Source: an uncultured Bacteroidales bacterium
GTDB taxonomy: Bacteria > Bacteroidota > Bacteroidia > Bacteroidales > UBA932
Direction of reading: 5' to 3'
DNA length: 37,351 nucleotides
NCBI GenBank assembly: GCA_902491795.1
Contig: CABUIX010000019.1
Coordinates: forward strand, 1 to 37,351
Below, one piece after another: positions 1-10,000 of this stretch (the first letter of the stretch is position 1; every line of letters begins with the position of its first letter). A model generated the notes under the pieces. It was not told the origin of the DNA and did not search any database. It was given only the letters and a program-made list of their open reading frames with translations. Both the position numbers and the translations under genes were made by a program.

Positions 1-49
1 TCAGCGGTCTCCAAAACCGTCGATGTGGGTTCGAATCCTGCTTCCCCTG
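1..49 (+). tRNA. tRNA-Trp (CCA anticodon), 5' part cut off by window edge
   Basis: The 3' part of a tRNA is visible. The anticodon stem (GCGGT with ACCGT, one G-T pair) closes a 7-base loop with anticodon CCA at 11-13, which reads UGG (Trp). A T-arm with the TTCGAAT loop follows, then the 3' acceptor strand at 42-48 and a G discriminator at 49. The CCA end is not encoded, as is usual in Bacteroidota. The D-arm and 5' acceptor strand lie outside the window. The gene is followed by secE-nusG. A tRNA-Trp gene between tuf and secE is a common arrangement in this phylum, so the two may be cotranscribed (inference). Confidence 0.92.
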
Positions 50-136
50 CAAAAATATCAAAGGTTACGATTTGGTAATTGTTTAACAGATGCTGCACTT
101 CTGCTTCCATTCGGGCGGCATCCATTAAATGTAAAG

Positions 137-325
137 ATGAGAAGGTTTATCAATTCCTGCAAGGAGTCGTTCGAAGAACTGACCAAAAAGACGACGTGGC
201 CTACATGGGCGAAACTTCAGAGTTCCGCTCTCTTGGTATTGCTTGCAACCGTCATTCTGGCGGCATTGCTTTGGGTTGTTGACTTCGCGTTCCAATCTCT
301 GATGACCGGAATTTACACTCTGTAA
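137..325 (+). CDS. secE: Preprotein translocase subunit SecE
   Basis: SecE is the small essential subunit of the SecYEG protein-conducting channel in the inner membrane. The 62-residue product has the single-domain SecE layout: an amphipathic N-terminal part with the family-typical KKTTWPTW stretch (residues 17-24), then one hydrophobic membrane segment (about residues 28-50). The frame stays open upstream to position 23, but that extension would run into the tRNA-Trp gene and does not resemble SecE, so the ATG at 137 was chosen. The nusG gene follows 13 bases downstream, the standard secE-nusG order. Confidence 0.93.
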   Translation: MRRFINSCKESFEELTKKTTWPTWAKLQSSALLVLLATVILAALLWVVDFAFQSLMTGIYTL

Positions 326-338
326 ATCTTAGATTCAA

Positions 339-914
339 ATGGGCGAAATGAAATGGTATGTCCTGCGCACAGCAGGAACTAAGGAAAAGAAGGCCGCCGA
401 ATATCTCCAGAAAGAGATAGAAAGGAGTGGTCTTCAGGACGAAGTTGCACAGGTGCTTGTTCCCGTAAAGAAAGAGATAATTACAAAGAACGGGAAAAGG
501 AAGGCAGTGGACAAGCTGCTTTTTCCCGGTTATGTACTTATCCAGGCTGAGCTGAGCGCAAAGCTCGAGAACATCATCCGCAATCTGGTCCCCGGCATGT
601 CCGGTTTCCTTACCGAAAAGAAATCGGCAAATGGAGCCCAGTTTGAAAGGATTCCCGTGCCTCTCCGCGATGAAGAGGTCCAGAGAATTCTCGGAAATCA
701 GGACGAAAACGTGGACAGCGCAGCAGAAACTGTCGTCAACTATGAAGTTGGAGAATCAGTCTGCATCACAGGTGGTCCGTTCAGCGGCTTCACCGGAGTT
801 GTTGATGAAATTCTCGAGGACAGGAGCAAGATCAAGGTCATAGTCGAGATATTCGGAAGAAAGACTCAGGTCGAACTCAGCTTTACACAAGTAACTAAAG
901 TAACTAAAGTTTAA
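339..914 (+). CDS. nusG: Transcription termination/antitermination factor NusG
   Basis: NusG binds RNA polymerase near the clamp, modulates pausing and links transcription to Rho or the ribosome. The 191-residue product starts with the NGN domain (MKWYVLRT, then the FPGYVL motif near residue 65) and ends with a KOW domain (VGESVCITGGPFSGFTGVV, around residues 138-156). The ATG at 348, in the same frame, would begin directly with MKWYVLRT and is an equally likely start. The last codons contain a tandem 9-base repeat (891-908), which gives the TKVTKV tail. rplK begins 5 bases after the stop, so the genes almost certainly share a transcript. Confidence 0.95.
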   Translation: MGEMKWYVLRTAGTKEKKAAEYLQKEIERSGLQDEVAQVLVPVKKEIITKNGKRKAVDKLLFPGYVLIQAELSAKLENIIRNLVPGMSGFLTEKKSANGAQFERIPVPLRDEEVQRILGNQDENVDSAAETVVNYEVGESVCITGGPFSGFTGVVDEILEDRSKIKVIVEIFGRKTQVELSFTQVTKVTKV

Positions 915-919
915 GTATT

Positions 920-1363
920 ATGGCAAAAGAAGTTACCGGATTCATCAAGCTCCAGATAAAAGGTGGAGCTGCAAACCCTGCACCTCCGGTAGGACCGGCC
1001 CTCGGTTCCAAAGGCTTGAACATCATGGACTTCTGCAAGGCTTTCAATGCAGCCACGCAGGCTCAGGCAGGAAAGATTGTTCCTGTTGTCATTACCGTCT
1101 ATTCAGACAAGTCCTTCACATTTGAAGTCAAGCAGCCGCCTGTAGCGGTATCGCTCAAGGAAGCAGCCAAGATAACCACTGCATCCGGAGAGCCCAACCG
1201 CAAGAAGGTCGCAACAATTACCTGGGACCAGGTCAAGACAATAGCAGAAGGCAAGATGCAGGATCTCAACTGCTTTACGCTCGCTTCAGCGATGCGTATG
1301 GTAGCAGGTACGGCACGAAGCATGGGAATCACCGTCAGCGGAGAATTCCCTGAGAATCTTTAA
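920..1363 (+). CDS. rplK: 50S ribosomal protein L11
   Basis: L11 binds the GTPase-associated region of 23S rRNA and forms the base of the L7/L12 stalk. The 147-residue product has the full family length. It shows the proline-rich N-terminal segment with NPAPPVGPALG near residues 19-29, and a C-terminal rRNA-binding domain ending in the conserved ARSMGI region. It lies between nusG and rplA with short gaps, the standard bacterial order. Confidence 0.97.
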   Translation: MAKEVTGFIKLQIKGGAANPAPPVGPALGSKGLNIMDFCKAFNAATQAQAGKIVPVVITVYSDKSFTFEVKQPPVAVSLKEAAKITTASGEPNRKKVATITWDQVKTIAEGKMQDLNCFTLASAMRMVAGTARSMGITVSGEFPENL

Positions 1364-1377
1364 ACCCTACACGCATT

Positions 1378-2082
1378 ATGAGCAAGTTGACAAAAAATCA
1401 GAAGGCAGTTGCGGAGAAGTTTGATTCTCACAAGCTGTATTCACTCCAGGAGGCGAGCCAGATCGTGAAGGACATTACCTTCACAAAGTTCGATTCTTCA
1501 GTCGAGCTTTCAGTAAACCTCGGAGTTGATCCCCGCAAGGCCAACCAGATGGTACGTGGAGTTGTTACCCTTCCCCACGGAACAGGAAAGGTCGTTAGGG
1601 TTCTCGCTCTCTGTACACCTGACAAGGAGAACGAAGCAAAGGAAGCAGGTGCCGACTATGTCGGACTTGAAGAGTATATTGAAAAGATCAAGGGAGGCTG
1701 GACCGATGTCGACGTTATTGTCTGCACCCCTTCAGTCATGCCGAAGATCGGTGCTCTCGGAAAGATTCTGGGTCCCCGCGGACTTATGCCTAACCCCAAG
1801 ACCGGAACCGTGACAATGGAAATCGGAGCTGCGGTCAAGGCTTCAAAGGGCGGAAAGATCGACTTCAAGGTCGACAAGACCGGAATCGTCCACACAGCAA
1901 TAGGAAAAGTATCTTTCAGCGCACAGCAGATATATGAGAACGCGGCTGAGGTGATCAATGCAATCGCAAAGCTCAAGCCTCAGGCTCTCAAGGGCACCTA
2001 CATGCTTGGAGCTTCACTCTGCTCAACGATGAGCGCCGGAATCAAAATTGACGTCAAGGCATTTCTCAACAGTGCTGAGTAA
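1378..2082 (+). CDS. rplA: 50S ribosomal protein L1
   Basis: L1 forms the mobile L1 stalk of the large subunit, which guides release of deacylated tRNA. In many bacteria it also represses its own operon by binding the mRNA. The 234-residue product has normal length and carries the signature GPRGLMPNPKTGTV (around residues 131-144). It starts 14 bases after rplK and ends 12 bases before rplJ. No L1-binding mimic in the leader could be judged, because the operon start lies at or beyond the window edge. Confidence 0.97.
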   Translation: MSKLTKNQKAVAEKFDSHKLYSLQEASQIVKDITFTKFDSSVELSVNLGVDPRKANQMVRGVVTLPHGTGKVVRVLALCTPDKENEAKEAGADYVGLEEYIEKIKGGWTDVDVIVCTPSVMPKIGALGKILGPRGLMPNPKTGTVTMEIGAAVKASKGGKIDFKVDKTGIVHTAIGKVSFSAQQIYENAAEVINAIAKLKPQALKGTYMLGASLCSTMSAGIKIDVKAFLNSAE

Positions 2083-2094
2083 AAATTCAATATT

Positions 2095-2691
2095 ATGAAA
2101 AAGGAACTTAAAGGTCAGATTATTGAAAGCATCTCAGCGCAGCTCAAGCAATATCCCAACTTCTACATCACGGACATTGCAGGCCTGAATGCTGGACAGA
2201 CAAGCAAACTCCGTCGCGAGTGCTTCAATGAGGGAGTAGTCCTCACTGTTGTCAAGAACACCCTGTTTGCTCATGTTCTCAAAGGACTTGAGAACGAGGA
2301 AGTCAAGACACTCGAAGAAACTCTTGCGGGAAATACCGCAATCATGTATACAAACGCACCTGCTGCACCTGCAAAGATCATCAAGAAACTGCAGAAAGAC
2401 GGCTTCACCAAACCGGTCGTAAAGGGAGCGTTTGTTCAGGACTGCGTCTTCATCGGTGAGGACAAACTTGATCAGCTCGCAGCAATCAAGACCAAGGAAG
2501 AACTCATCGGCGACATCATCGGTCTCCTCCAGAGTCCTGTTCGCAACATTGTTTCCGCTCTCGAAAATGCAGCGGAAGGCAAGGCGGAAGACGAGAAGAT
2601 CTACACTGCAACCGCAGCAGAGACAGTAAAGGCAGAACCGGCCCCCGCAGCTGAGGAAGCAGCGGCTCCGGCAGAAGCAACAAAAGAATAA
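2095..2691 (+). CDS. rplJ: 50S ribosomal protein L10, with acidic Ala/Pro-rich tail
   Basis: L10 anchors the L7/L12 dimers to the ribosome stalk. The N-terminal RNA-binding domain is recognisable by the TDIAGLNAGQTSKLRRECF region (residues 26-44) and the VVKNTLF motif. The product is 198 residues, longer than the roughly 165-175 usual for the family. The extra length is a low-complexity tail rich in Ala, Glu and Pro (about residues 165-198), where other L10 proteins have the helix that carries L7/L12 dimers. The reading frame is intact and rplL follows after 29 bases. Confidence 0.95.
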   Translation: MKKELKGQIIESISAQLKQYPNFYITDIAGLNAGQTSKLRRECFNEGVVLTVVKNTLFAHVLKGLENEEVKTLEETLAGNTAIMYTNAPAAPAKIIKKLQKDGFTKPVVKGAFVQDCVFIGEDKLDQLAAIKTKEELIGDIIGLLQSPVRNIVSALENAAEGKAEDEKIYTATAAETVKAEPAPAAEEAAAPAEATKE

Positions 2692-2720
2692 TATTAACAA
2701 TTAAACAAGCATATAAAATT

Positions 2721-3095
2721 ATGGCAGATGTAAAAGCCCTCGCAGAAGAGTTGGTAAACCTTTCTGTGAAAGATGTTCAGGAACTTGCAAAAGTTCTTAA
2801 GGAAGAATACGGTATTGAGCCTGCAGCTGCTGCAGTTGTAGTTTCAAGCGATGCCGGAGCAGGCGCAGCCGCCGAGGTAGAGCAGACAGAATTCGATGTT
2901 ATCCTGAAGTCAGCCGGTCAGGGCAAGCTCAACGTCATCAAGGTTGTGAAGGCAGAGCTCGGACTCGGACTCAAGGAAGCAAAGGATCTTGTTGAATCAG
3001 CTCCTGCAGCGGTGAAAGAGAAAATTTCCAAGGCAGAGGCAGAGGCACTCAAGGCAGCTCTTGAGGAAGCCGGTGCAGAGGTTGAGATTAAATAA
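2721..3095 (+). CDS. rplL: 50S ribosomal protein L7/L12
   Basis: L7/L12 forms the flexible stalk dimers that recruit and stimulate the translational GTPases. The 124-residue product shows the N-terminal dimerisation domain, an Ala/Gly-rich hinge (about residues 37-54) and the conserved C-terminal domain with LNVIKVVKAELGLGLKEAK (residues 73-91). Codon use is strongly biased, as expected for a highly expressed gene. A strong hairpin with a T-run follows the stop codon before rpoB. Confidence 0.97.
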   Translation: MADVKALAEELVNLSVKDVQELAKVLKEEYGIEPAAAAVVVSSDAGAGAAAEVEQTEFDVILKSAGQGKLNVIKVVKAELGLGLKEAKDLVESAPAAVKEKISKAEAEALKAALEEAGAEVEIK

Positions 3096-3123
3096 TTTCT
3101 CCTCTCCCTGCCAGGGGACAAAC

Positions 3124-3161
3124 AGGTTTAGAGCCGGGATAACAGGCTCTAAACCTTTTTT
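3124..3161 (+). terminator. Rho-independent terminator or attenuator between rplL and rpoB
   Basis: A perfect 12-bp stem (AGGTTTAGAGCC at 3124-3135 with its reverse complement at 3145-3156) closes a 9-base loop and runs into six T residues (3156-3161). This is a textbook intrinsic terminator shape. It lies 28 bases after rplL and 37 bases before rpoB, on the same strand. Partial termination here would give more ribosomal protein than RNA polymerase transcript, as known for the rplL-rpoB attenuator of E. coli. A weak -7-like box (TAATTTTT at 3169-3176) could restart transcription, but it differs from consensus at the last base. Confidence 0.85.
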
Positions 3162-3197
3162 CCGTATTTAATTTTTCTCTATTTCCAAAGGCAGAAT

Positions 3198-6100
3198 ATG
3201 TCAAAAAAGACCAACAACAAGCGAATAAATTTTGCTACTTCCAAGATTCTGGAATATCCTGATCTTCTGGAAGTGCAGCTGAAGTCTTTCAAGGACTTCT
3301 TCCAGCTCGAAACCACACCGGAGAACAGGAAGAACGAAGGCCTTTTCAAGGTATTCCAGGAGATATTCCCCATAGAGGATACGAGGAACAACTATAAACT
3401 CGAATTCATCGACTATTTCATAGATCCTCCAAAGTACACGATTGAGGAATGTCTCGACAGAGGCCTTACCTACAACGTGCCCCTCAAGGCAAAGCTCCGT
3501 CTTTCCTGCACAGACCCGGACCACGAGGATTTCGACACCAGGGTTCAGGACGTCTATCTCGGAAACATTCCGTACATGACACCTGCCGGGACCTTCGTGA
3601 TCAACGGCTCTGAAAGAATTATCGTTTCACAGTTGCACAGGTCGCCAGGCGTGTTCTTTGACCAGAGCATGCACGCCAACGGAACAAAACTCTACTCAGC
3701 CCGAATCATTCCTTTCAAAGGCTCGTGGATAGAGTTTGCAACCGACATAAACAATGTGATGTACGCGTATATTGACCGCAAGAAGAAGCTTCCGGTCACA
3801 ACGCTGCTCAGGGCAATAGGCTTCAACTCTGACAAGGACATCATAGACATCTTCGATCTTGCCGACGAAATCACCGTCAGCGCAAAAGAACTTGAAGCCA
3901 ACAAGGGCCGCAAACTTGCAAACAATGTACTGAAGACCAAGTTTGAGGACTTCATAGATGAGGATACGGGAGAAGTCACCCCCGTTGAGCGAATCGAGAT
4001 CATCGTCAAGAGAGGCGAGTTCCTCGATGATGACACGATCGCGGCTATCCTCGACACAGACGAGAAGACTATCCTCCTGCAGAAGGACGAAGTGGGATCC
4101 AATGAATACGCAATCATATTCAACACCCTGCAGAAGGATCCTACAAACACAGAGATAGAAGCGATCAACTACATCTACAAGCAGCTGCGCAACTCGGAAC
4201 CGCCCGATGAAAGCACGGCAAGGGATGTCATTGACAAACTCTTCTTCTCCGAAAAAAGATATGACCTCGGCAACGTGGGCCGCTACCGTCTCAACAAGAA
4301 ACTCAATCTGTCGATTGATCCTGACGTCCGTGTGCTCACCAATACAGACATCATCGAGATCATCAAGTACCTTATTCAGCTGATCAACTCAAAGGCGACT
4401 GTCGATGATATTGACCACCTGTCAAACCGCCGTGTCCGCACGGTGGGAGAGCAGCTGGCCAACCAGTTCAGCGTTGGACTGAGCAGAATGGCCCGCACTA
4501 TCAGGGAAAGGATGAACGTGCGCGACAGCGAACAGTTCAATCCCATTGACCTGATCAACGCCAAGACCCTGTCGTCAATGATCAACTCATTCTTCGGAAC
4601 GAGTCAGTTGTCACAGTTCATGGACCAGACCAATCCCCTTGCGGAAATCACCCACAAGAGGCGTCTTTCCGCACTCGGTCCTGGCGGTCTCAGCCGAGAC
4701 AGGGCAGGTTTCGAAGTCAGGGACGTGCACTACACCCATTACGGGAGGCTCTGCCCTATCGAATCACCTGAAGGTCCGAACATCGGACTCATCTCTTCGC
4801 TCTGCGTATATGCACGCATCGATGACCTCGGATTCATAGAGACTCCTTACCGCGACGTGAAGAACGGAAAGGTTGATCTCTCCCCTGAAGGCTGCCACTA
4901 CATGAGCGCCGAGGAGGAAGAGAACAAACTCGTTTCTCTTGCGAACGTGAGGATGGACGATGACGGGAATATCCTGGAAGACCGCATCCAGTGCCGACTG
5001 GAAGCAGATTTCCCTGTTGTGACCAAGGATGAGGTCGACTATATGGACGTTGCACCTAACCAGATGGCTTCAGTTGCGGCATCCCTGATCCCCTTCCTTG
5101 AGCACGACGATGCACACCGTGCATTGATGGGCGCGAACATGATGCGCCAGGCTGTTCCTCTTCTCAAGCCTGAAGCCCCTATCGTCGGCACAGGACTGGA
5201 GGAAAGAGCCTGCATCGATTCCCGCACACAGGTGATTGCGGAGCGCAGCGGTGAAGTCACCTACGTTGACGCAAACGAAATAAGGGTACGCTACGACCGC
5301 ACGGAGAACGAGAACTTCGTAAGTTTCTCTCCCGAAGAGACGACCTACAAGCTTCCGATATACCGCAGGACCAACCAGAGCACCACGATCACCCTTACTC
5401 CTATTGTCAGGAAAGGACAGAAAGTCGAAAAAGGACAGGTTCTCACCCAGGGATACGCGACCGAAAACGGAGAACTCGCGCTGGGACGCAACCTCAAGGT
5501 GGCCTTTATGCCCTGGAAGGGATACAACTACGAGGATGCCATCGTCCTTTCAGAGGAGATGGTCAAGTGGGACGTTCTGACTTCCGTCCATGTCGACGAA
5601 TACCTTACTGAGGTTCGCGACACAAAGCGCGGAATGGAGGAACTCACCGCCGACATCCCCAATGTCAGCGAAGATGCCACCAAGAACCTCAACGAGAACG
5701 GCATTGTCCGCGTGGGCGCGCATATTGAGCCTGGCGACATTATGATAGGCAAGATCACTCCAAAGGGAGAAAGCGATCCTTCACCTGAAGAGAAGCTCCT
5801 CAAGGCAATCTTCGGCGACAAGGCCGGCGACGTGAAGGATGCTTCACTCAAGGCAAATCCTTCGCTCAGCGGAACAGTGATCAAGACAGCCCTCTACACC
5901 AAGCTCTCCAAGGAGACAGGGAAGAAGAGCACACAGAAGAACGAGCAGAAGTCACGTCTGGAAATGCGCCAGGCAGACTACGACCGCAAGGCCGAGAAAC
6001 TCTACTCCGACTTCATCCAGAAGCTCACTATCTTGACCAAGAACAAGAAGAGCGCAGGCATTACTGACCTTTATGGAGTCGAGATTCTTCCCAAGGACAA

Positions 6101-7019
6101 GAAGATCACTGTGGAAGTGCTCAAGAGCATAGACTACAACAACATCAACTCCAACAAGTGGACAACCGAGGATGAGACCAACGAGCTGATCCGAGACCTT
6201 ATCAACAACTACTGCATCGCCCTCAAGACAGAGCAGGCAAACTGCAGGCGCGAGATGGACACCATCAAGGTCGGAGACGAGCTTCCCAACGGAGTAATGC
6301 AGATTGCAAAGGTCTACATCGCCAAGAAGCGCAAGATCACTGTCGGTGACAAGATGGCCGGACGTCACGGAAACAAGGGTATCGTAGCCAAGATCGTTCG
6401 CCGCGAAGATATGCCTTTCCTTGAGGACGGAACACCGGTGGACATCGTGCTCAACCCTCTTGGAGTGCCTTCCCGAATGAACCTCGGCCAGATCTATGAA
6501 ACCGTTCTCGGCTGGGCAGGCGCAAGACTTGGCCTCAAGTTCAGCACCCCGATCTTCGACGGTGCAAGCATAGACGAGATCTGTGACTACACCGACAAGG
6601 CTGGAGTTCCGAGATTCGGCAAGACCAACCTCCGTGACGGCGGCACCGGAGACTACTTCGACCAGCCGGCCACAGTGGGAGTGATCTACATGATCAAGCT
6701 CGGACACATGGTTGACGACAAGATGCACGCCCGTTCAATCGGTCCCTACTCTCTGATCACACAGCAGCCGCTCGGCGGTAAATCACAGTTCGGCGGACAG
6801 CGTTTCGGTGAAATGGAGGTATGGGCACTTGAAGCGTTCGGTGCTGCAAATGCTCTTCAGGAGATTCTGACCGTCAAGTCAGATGACGTGGTCGGAAGAT
6901 CCAAGACTTACGAAGCCATCGTAAAGGGAGATCCCATCCCGCCCGCAGGCATTCCGGAGTCACTCAATGTGCTGCTCCACGAACTCCGTGGACTCGGCCT
7001 CAAGGTTACACTGGATTAA
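3198..7019 (+). CDS. rpoB: DNA-directed RNA polymerase subunit beta
   Basis: The beta subunit of the core RNA polymerase forms one side of the active-site cleft. The product has 1273 residues with all conserved regions in one frame. The rifampicin-pocket segment begins with FGTSQLSQFMDQ (residues 466-477). The positions equivalent to E. coli D516, H526 and S531 are D476, H486 and S491, so no classical resistance substitution is visible there. The C-terminal region contains GGKSQFGGQRFGEMEVWAL, which contacts beta-prime. rpoC follows after 21 bases. Expression probably depends on read-through of the hairpin at 3124-3161 or on a local promoter. Confidence 0.98.
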   Translation: MSKKTNNKRINFATSKILEYPDLLEVQLKSFKDFFQLETTPENRKNEGLFKVFQEIFPIEDTRNNYKLEFIDYFIDPPKYTIEECLDRGLTYNVPLKAKLRLSCTDPDHEDFDTRVQDVYLGNIPYMTPAGTFVINGSERIIVSQLHRSPGVFFDQSMHANGTKLYSARIIPFKGSWIEFATDINNVMYAYIDRKKKLPVTTLLRAIGFNSDKDIIDIFDLADEITVSAKELEANKGRKLANNVLKTKFEDFIDEDTGEVTPVERIEIIVKRGEFLDDDTIAAILDTDEKTILLQKDEVGSNEYAIIFNTLQKDPTNTEIEAINYIYKQLRNSEPPDESTARDVIDKLFFSEKRYDLGNVGRYRLNKKLNLSIDPDVRVLTNTDIIEIIKYLIQLINSKATVDDIDHLSNRRVRTVGEQLANQFSVGLSRMARTIRERMNVRDSEQFNPIDLINAKTLSSMINSFFGTSQLSQFMDQTNPLAEITHKRRLSALGPGGLSRDRAGFEVRDVHYTHYGRLCPIESPEGPNIGLISSLCVYARIDDLGFIETPYRDVKNGKVDLSPEGCHYMSAEEEENKLVSLANVRMDDDGNILEDRIQCRLEADFPVVTKDEVDYMDVAPNQMASVAASLIPFLEHDDAHRALMGANMMRQAVPLLKPEAPIVGTGLEERACIDSRTQVIAERSGEVTYVDANEIRVRYDRTENENFVSFSPEETTYKLPIYRRTNQSTTITLTPIVRKGQKVEKGQVLTQGYATENGELALGRNLKVAFMPWKGYNYEDAIVLSEEMVKWDVLTSVHVDEYLTEVRDTKRGMEELTADIPNVSEDATKNLNENGIVRVGAHIEPGDIMIGKITPKGESDPSPEEKLLKAIFGDKAGDVKDASLKANPSLSGTVIKTALYTKLSKETGKKSTQKNEQKSRLEMRQADYDRKAEKLYSDFIQKLTILTKNKKSAGITDLYGVEILPKDKKITVEVLKSIDYNNINSNKWTTEDETNELIRDLINNYCIALKTEQANCRREMDTIKVGDELPNGVMQIAKVYIAKKRKITVGDKMAGRHGNKGIVAKIVRREDMPFLEDGTPVDIVLNPLGVPSRMNLGQIYETVLGWAGARLGLKFSTPIFDGASIDEICDYTDKAGVPRFGKTNLRDGGTGDYFDQPATVGVIYMIKLGHMVDDKMHARSIGPYSLITQQPLGGKSQFGGQRFGEMEVWALEAFGAANALQEILTVKSDDVVGRSKTYEAIVKGDPIPPAGIPESLNVLLHELRGLGLKVTLD

Positions 7020-7040
7020 TTGTTTGAACGATAAGGAATT

Positions 7041-10000
7041 ATGCCTACTTTCAATAACAAAGACAACAAGACAAAGAGCAATTTCCAGACAATCAGCATC
7101 TCGCTTGCGTCTCCTGAGGACATCATGGAGCGCTCCTGCGGAGAGGTCCTGAAACCGGAAACCGTAAACTACAGGACCTACAAGCCTGAGCGCGAGGGCC
7201 TGTTCTGCGAAATGATTTTCGGACCTACCAAGGATTATGAGTGCTACTGCGGAAAGTACAAGAGAATACGCTACCGCGGAATTGTCTGCGACAGGTGCAA
7301 AGTCGAGGTCACAGAGAAGAAAGTGCGCCGCGAAAGGACCGGTCATATCAAACTGACCGTTCCCGTGGCCCATATCTGGTACTTCAAGTCTGCCCCCAAC
7401 AAGATATCCGCACTGCTCGGACTTCCTGCGAAAAAACTTGAATCGGTAATCTACTATGAGAAATATATAGTAGTACAGCCTGGTGCAAGCGGACTCGACA
7501 AGATGGCCATGCTTTCAGAAGACGAGTATCTTGACGTGCTTGCAAAACTTCCGGGCAATGAGAATCTTCCGGATTCTGATCCCGAGAAGTTCATAGCAAA
7601 GATGGGAGCCGAAGGAATCTACGACCTTCTCAAGGAAATAGATGTGGACGAGCTCGGCAAGCAGCTGCGCCAGAGAATGCTCGTGGAGACATCCCAGCAG
7701 CGCAAGACAGAGATACTCAAGCGCCTGCAGGTCGTGAAGTGGTTCCAGGAGTCAAAGGGAAAGAACCGTCCGGAGTGGATGATCATGGATGTCATCCCGG
7801 TTATTCCGCCCGACCTTCGCCCTCTCGTGCCCCTCGACGGCGGACGCTTTGCCACTTCAGATCTCAATGACCTGTACCGCAGGGTGATCATCAGGAACAA
7901 CCGCCTCAAGAGGCTCATTGAGATCAAGGCCCCTGAAGTGATTCTCCGCAACGAGAAACGCATGCTCCAGGAAGCCGTAGACTCCCTTTTCGACAACTCA
8001 AAGAAGTCGTCTGCAGTCAAGAGCGAATCCAACAGGGCACTCAAGTCCCTCTCCGACTCACTCAAGGGCAAGCAGGGACGCTTCCGCCAGAACCTCCTCG
8101 GAAAACGTGTCGACTATTCAGCACGTTCAGTTATCGTCGTTGGTCCTGAGCTCAACATGCACGAATGCGGTCTGCCCAAATTCATGGCAGCCGAGCTGTA
8201 CAAGCCGTTCATCATACGCAAGCTCATCGAGCGCGGCATAGTCAAGACCGTGAAGTCTGCCAAGAAGATCGTGGACCGCAAGGATCCGGTGATCTGGGAC
8301 ATCCTTGAAAATGTCATGAAAGGACATCCGGTACTGCTCAACCGTGCACCTACCCTCCACCGTCTCGGTATCCAGGCTTTCCAGCCCAGGATGATCGAGG
8401 GAAAGGCCATACAGCTGCACCCTCTCGCATGTACGGCATTCAACGCCGACTTCGACGGAGACCAGATGGCAGTGCACCTTCCTCTCGGAAATGCCGCCAT
8501 CATGGAGGCACAGCTGCTTATGCTCGGCTCACAGAACATCCTCAACCCTGCCAACGGAGCGCCTATCACGGTGCCTTCGCAGGATATGGTGCTTGGACTC
8601 TACTACATCACCAAGATCCGTCCTGGCGCAAAGGGTGAGAACAAATGCTTCTACTCGCCTGAGGAAGTGATCGTGGCATACGACGAGAAGGCCATCGAGA
8701 TGCATGCAAAGATCAAGGTGCGCCTGCCGATAGACAAGCAGGATCCCTCGAAAGGCACACAACTCGTCGAGACCACTGCCGGACGAATCATCGTCAACCA
8801 GTTCGTGCCCGATGAGGTGCCTTACGTGAACGAACTTCTCGGCAAGAAGGCCCTCCGCAAGATCATCACCGAAGTGATCAAGCACACCGGTGTGACCCGC
8901 ACGGCCAAGTTCCTCGATGACATCAAGAACCTCGGATACGACCAGGCCTTCCGCGCCGGAATCTCATTCAACCTCGGAGACGTGATTGTCCCGAAGGAGA
9001 AGACCACCCTCGTGGAAGAAGCCTACAAGCAGGTTGCAAGCATACGTGACGACTACGACAACGGTTTCATCACCAACAACGAGCGTTACAACAAGGTCAT
9101 TGACCTCTGGTCAGCAGTCGACAACAAGCTCACCAAGATCGTGACCCAGCAGATTTCTGCAGACCAGCAGGGATTCAACCCCGTGTTCATGATGCTGGAT
9201 TCCGGAGCCCGTGGTTCAACCACACAGATCAAGCAGCTCTGCGGAATGCGTGGATTGATGGCAAAGCCGCAGAAGGCCGGTGCGTCAGGAGCGGACATCA
9301 TCGAGAACCCTATCGTCTCCAACCTTAAGGAAGGAATGACAGTGCTCGAGTACTTCATCTCCACCCACGGTGCACGAAAGGGTCTGGCTGATACCGCGCT
9401 GAAGACCGCCGATGCAGGATACCTTACCAGAAGGCTCGTGGACGTTTCACATGACGTGATCATCACTGAAGAGGACTGCGGCACACTGAGAGGACTTATC
9501 GCGACCGCCATAAAGAACAAGGACGATGTTGTCGAGTCTCTCGGCGAAAGGATTCTCGGCCGCACTTCTGTGCACGACATTTTCAACCCGCTTACCGGTG
9601 AACTCATAATCAAGGCAGGCGAGGAAATACGCGAGAAGGAAGCGGACCTCATCGACTCTCTCCCCATCGAGCAGGTCGAGATCAGGTCAGTGCTCACCTG
9701 CGAGAGCCGCAAGGGCGTCTGCGCGAAGTGCTACGGACGCAATCTCGCCACCAGCCGTATGGTTGAAAGGGGCGAAGTCGTCGGAGTCATCGCCGCACAG
9801 TCAATCGGTGAACCCGGTACACAGCTTACCCTCCGAACCTTCCACGTGGGAGGTACCGCATCTTCATCTGCCGCCGACTCATCAATCGAGTCAAAGTACG
9901 ACGGAGTTCTCAACTTTGAGGAACTGCGTACCATCGAAAGAATCACCGATGACGGAAAGACAGAAAATGTGGTTGTCAGCCGAATGACTGAACTCCGCAT

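Noticed and set aside
23..136. Upstream extension of the secE frame
   Set aside because: It would overlap the tRNA-Trp gene and gives residues unlike SecE; the ATG at 137 fits the family.
5952..6728. 258-codon ORF on the minus strand within rpoB
   Set aside because: It lies wholly opposite a highly conserved essential gene, and its translation resembles no protein. It is a product of biased codon use in rpoB.
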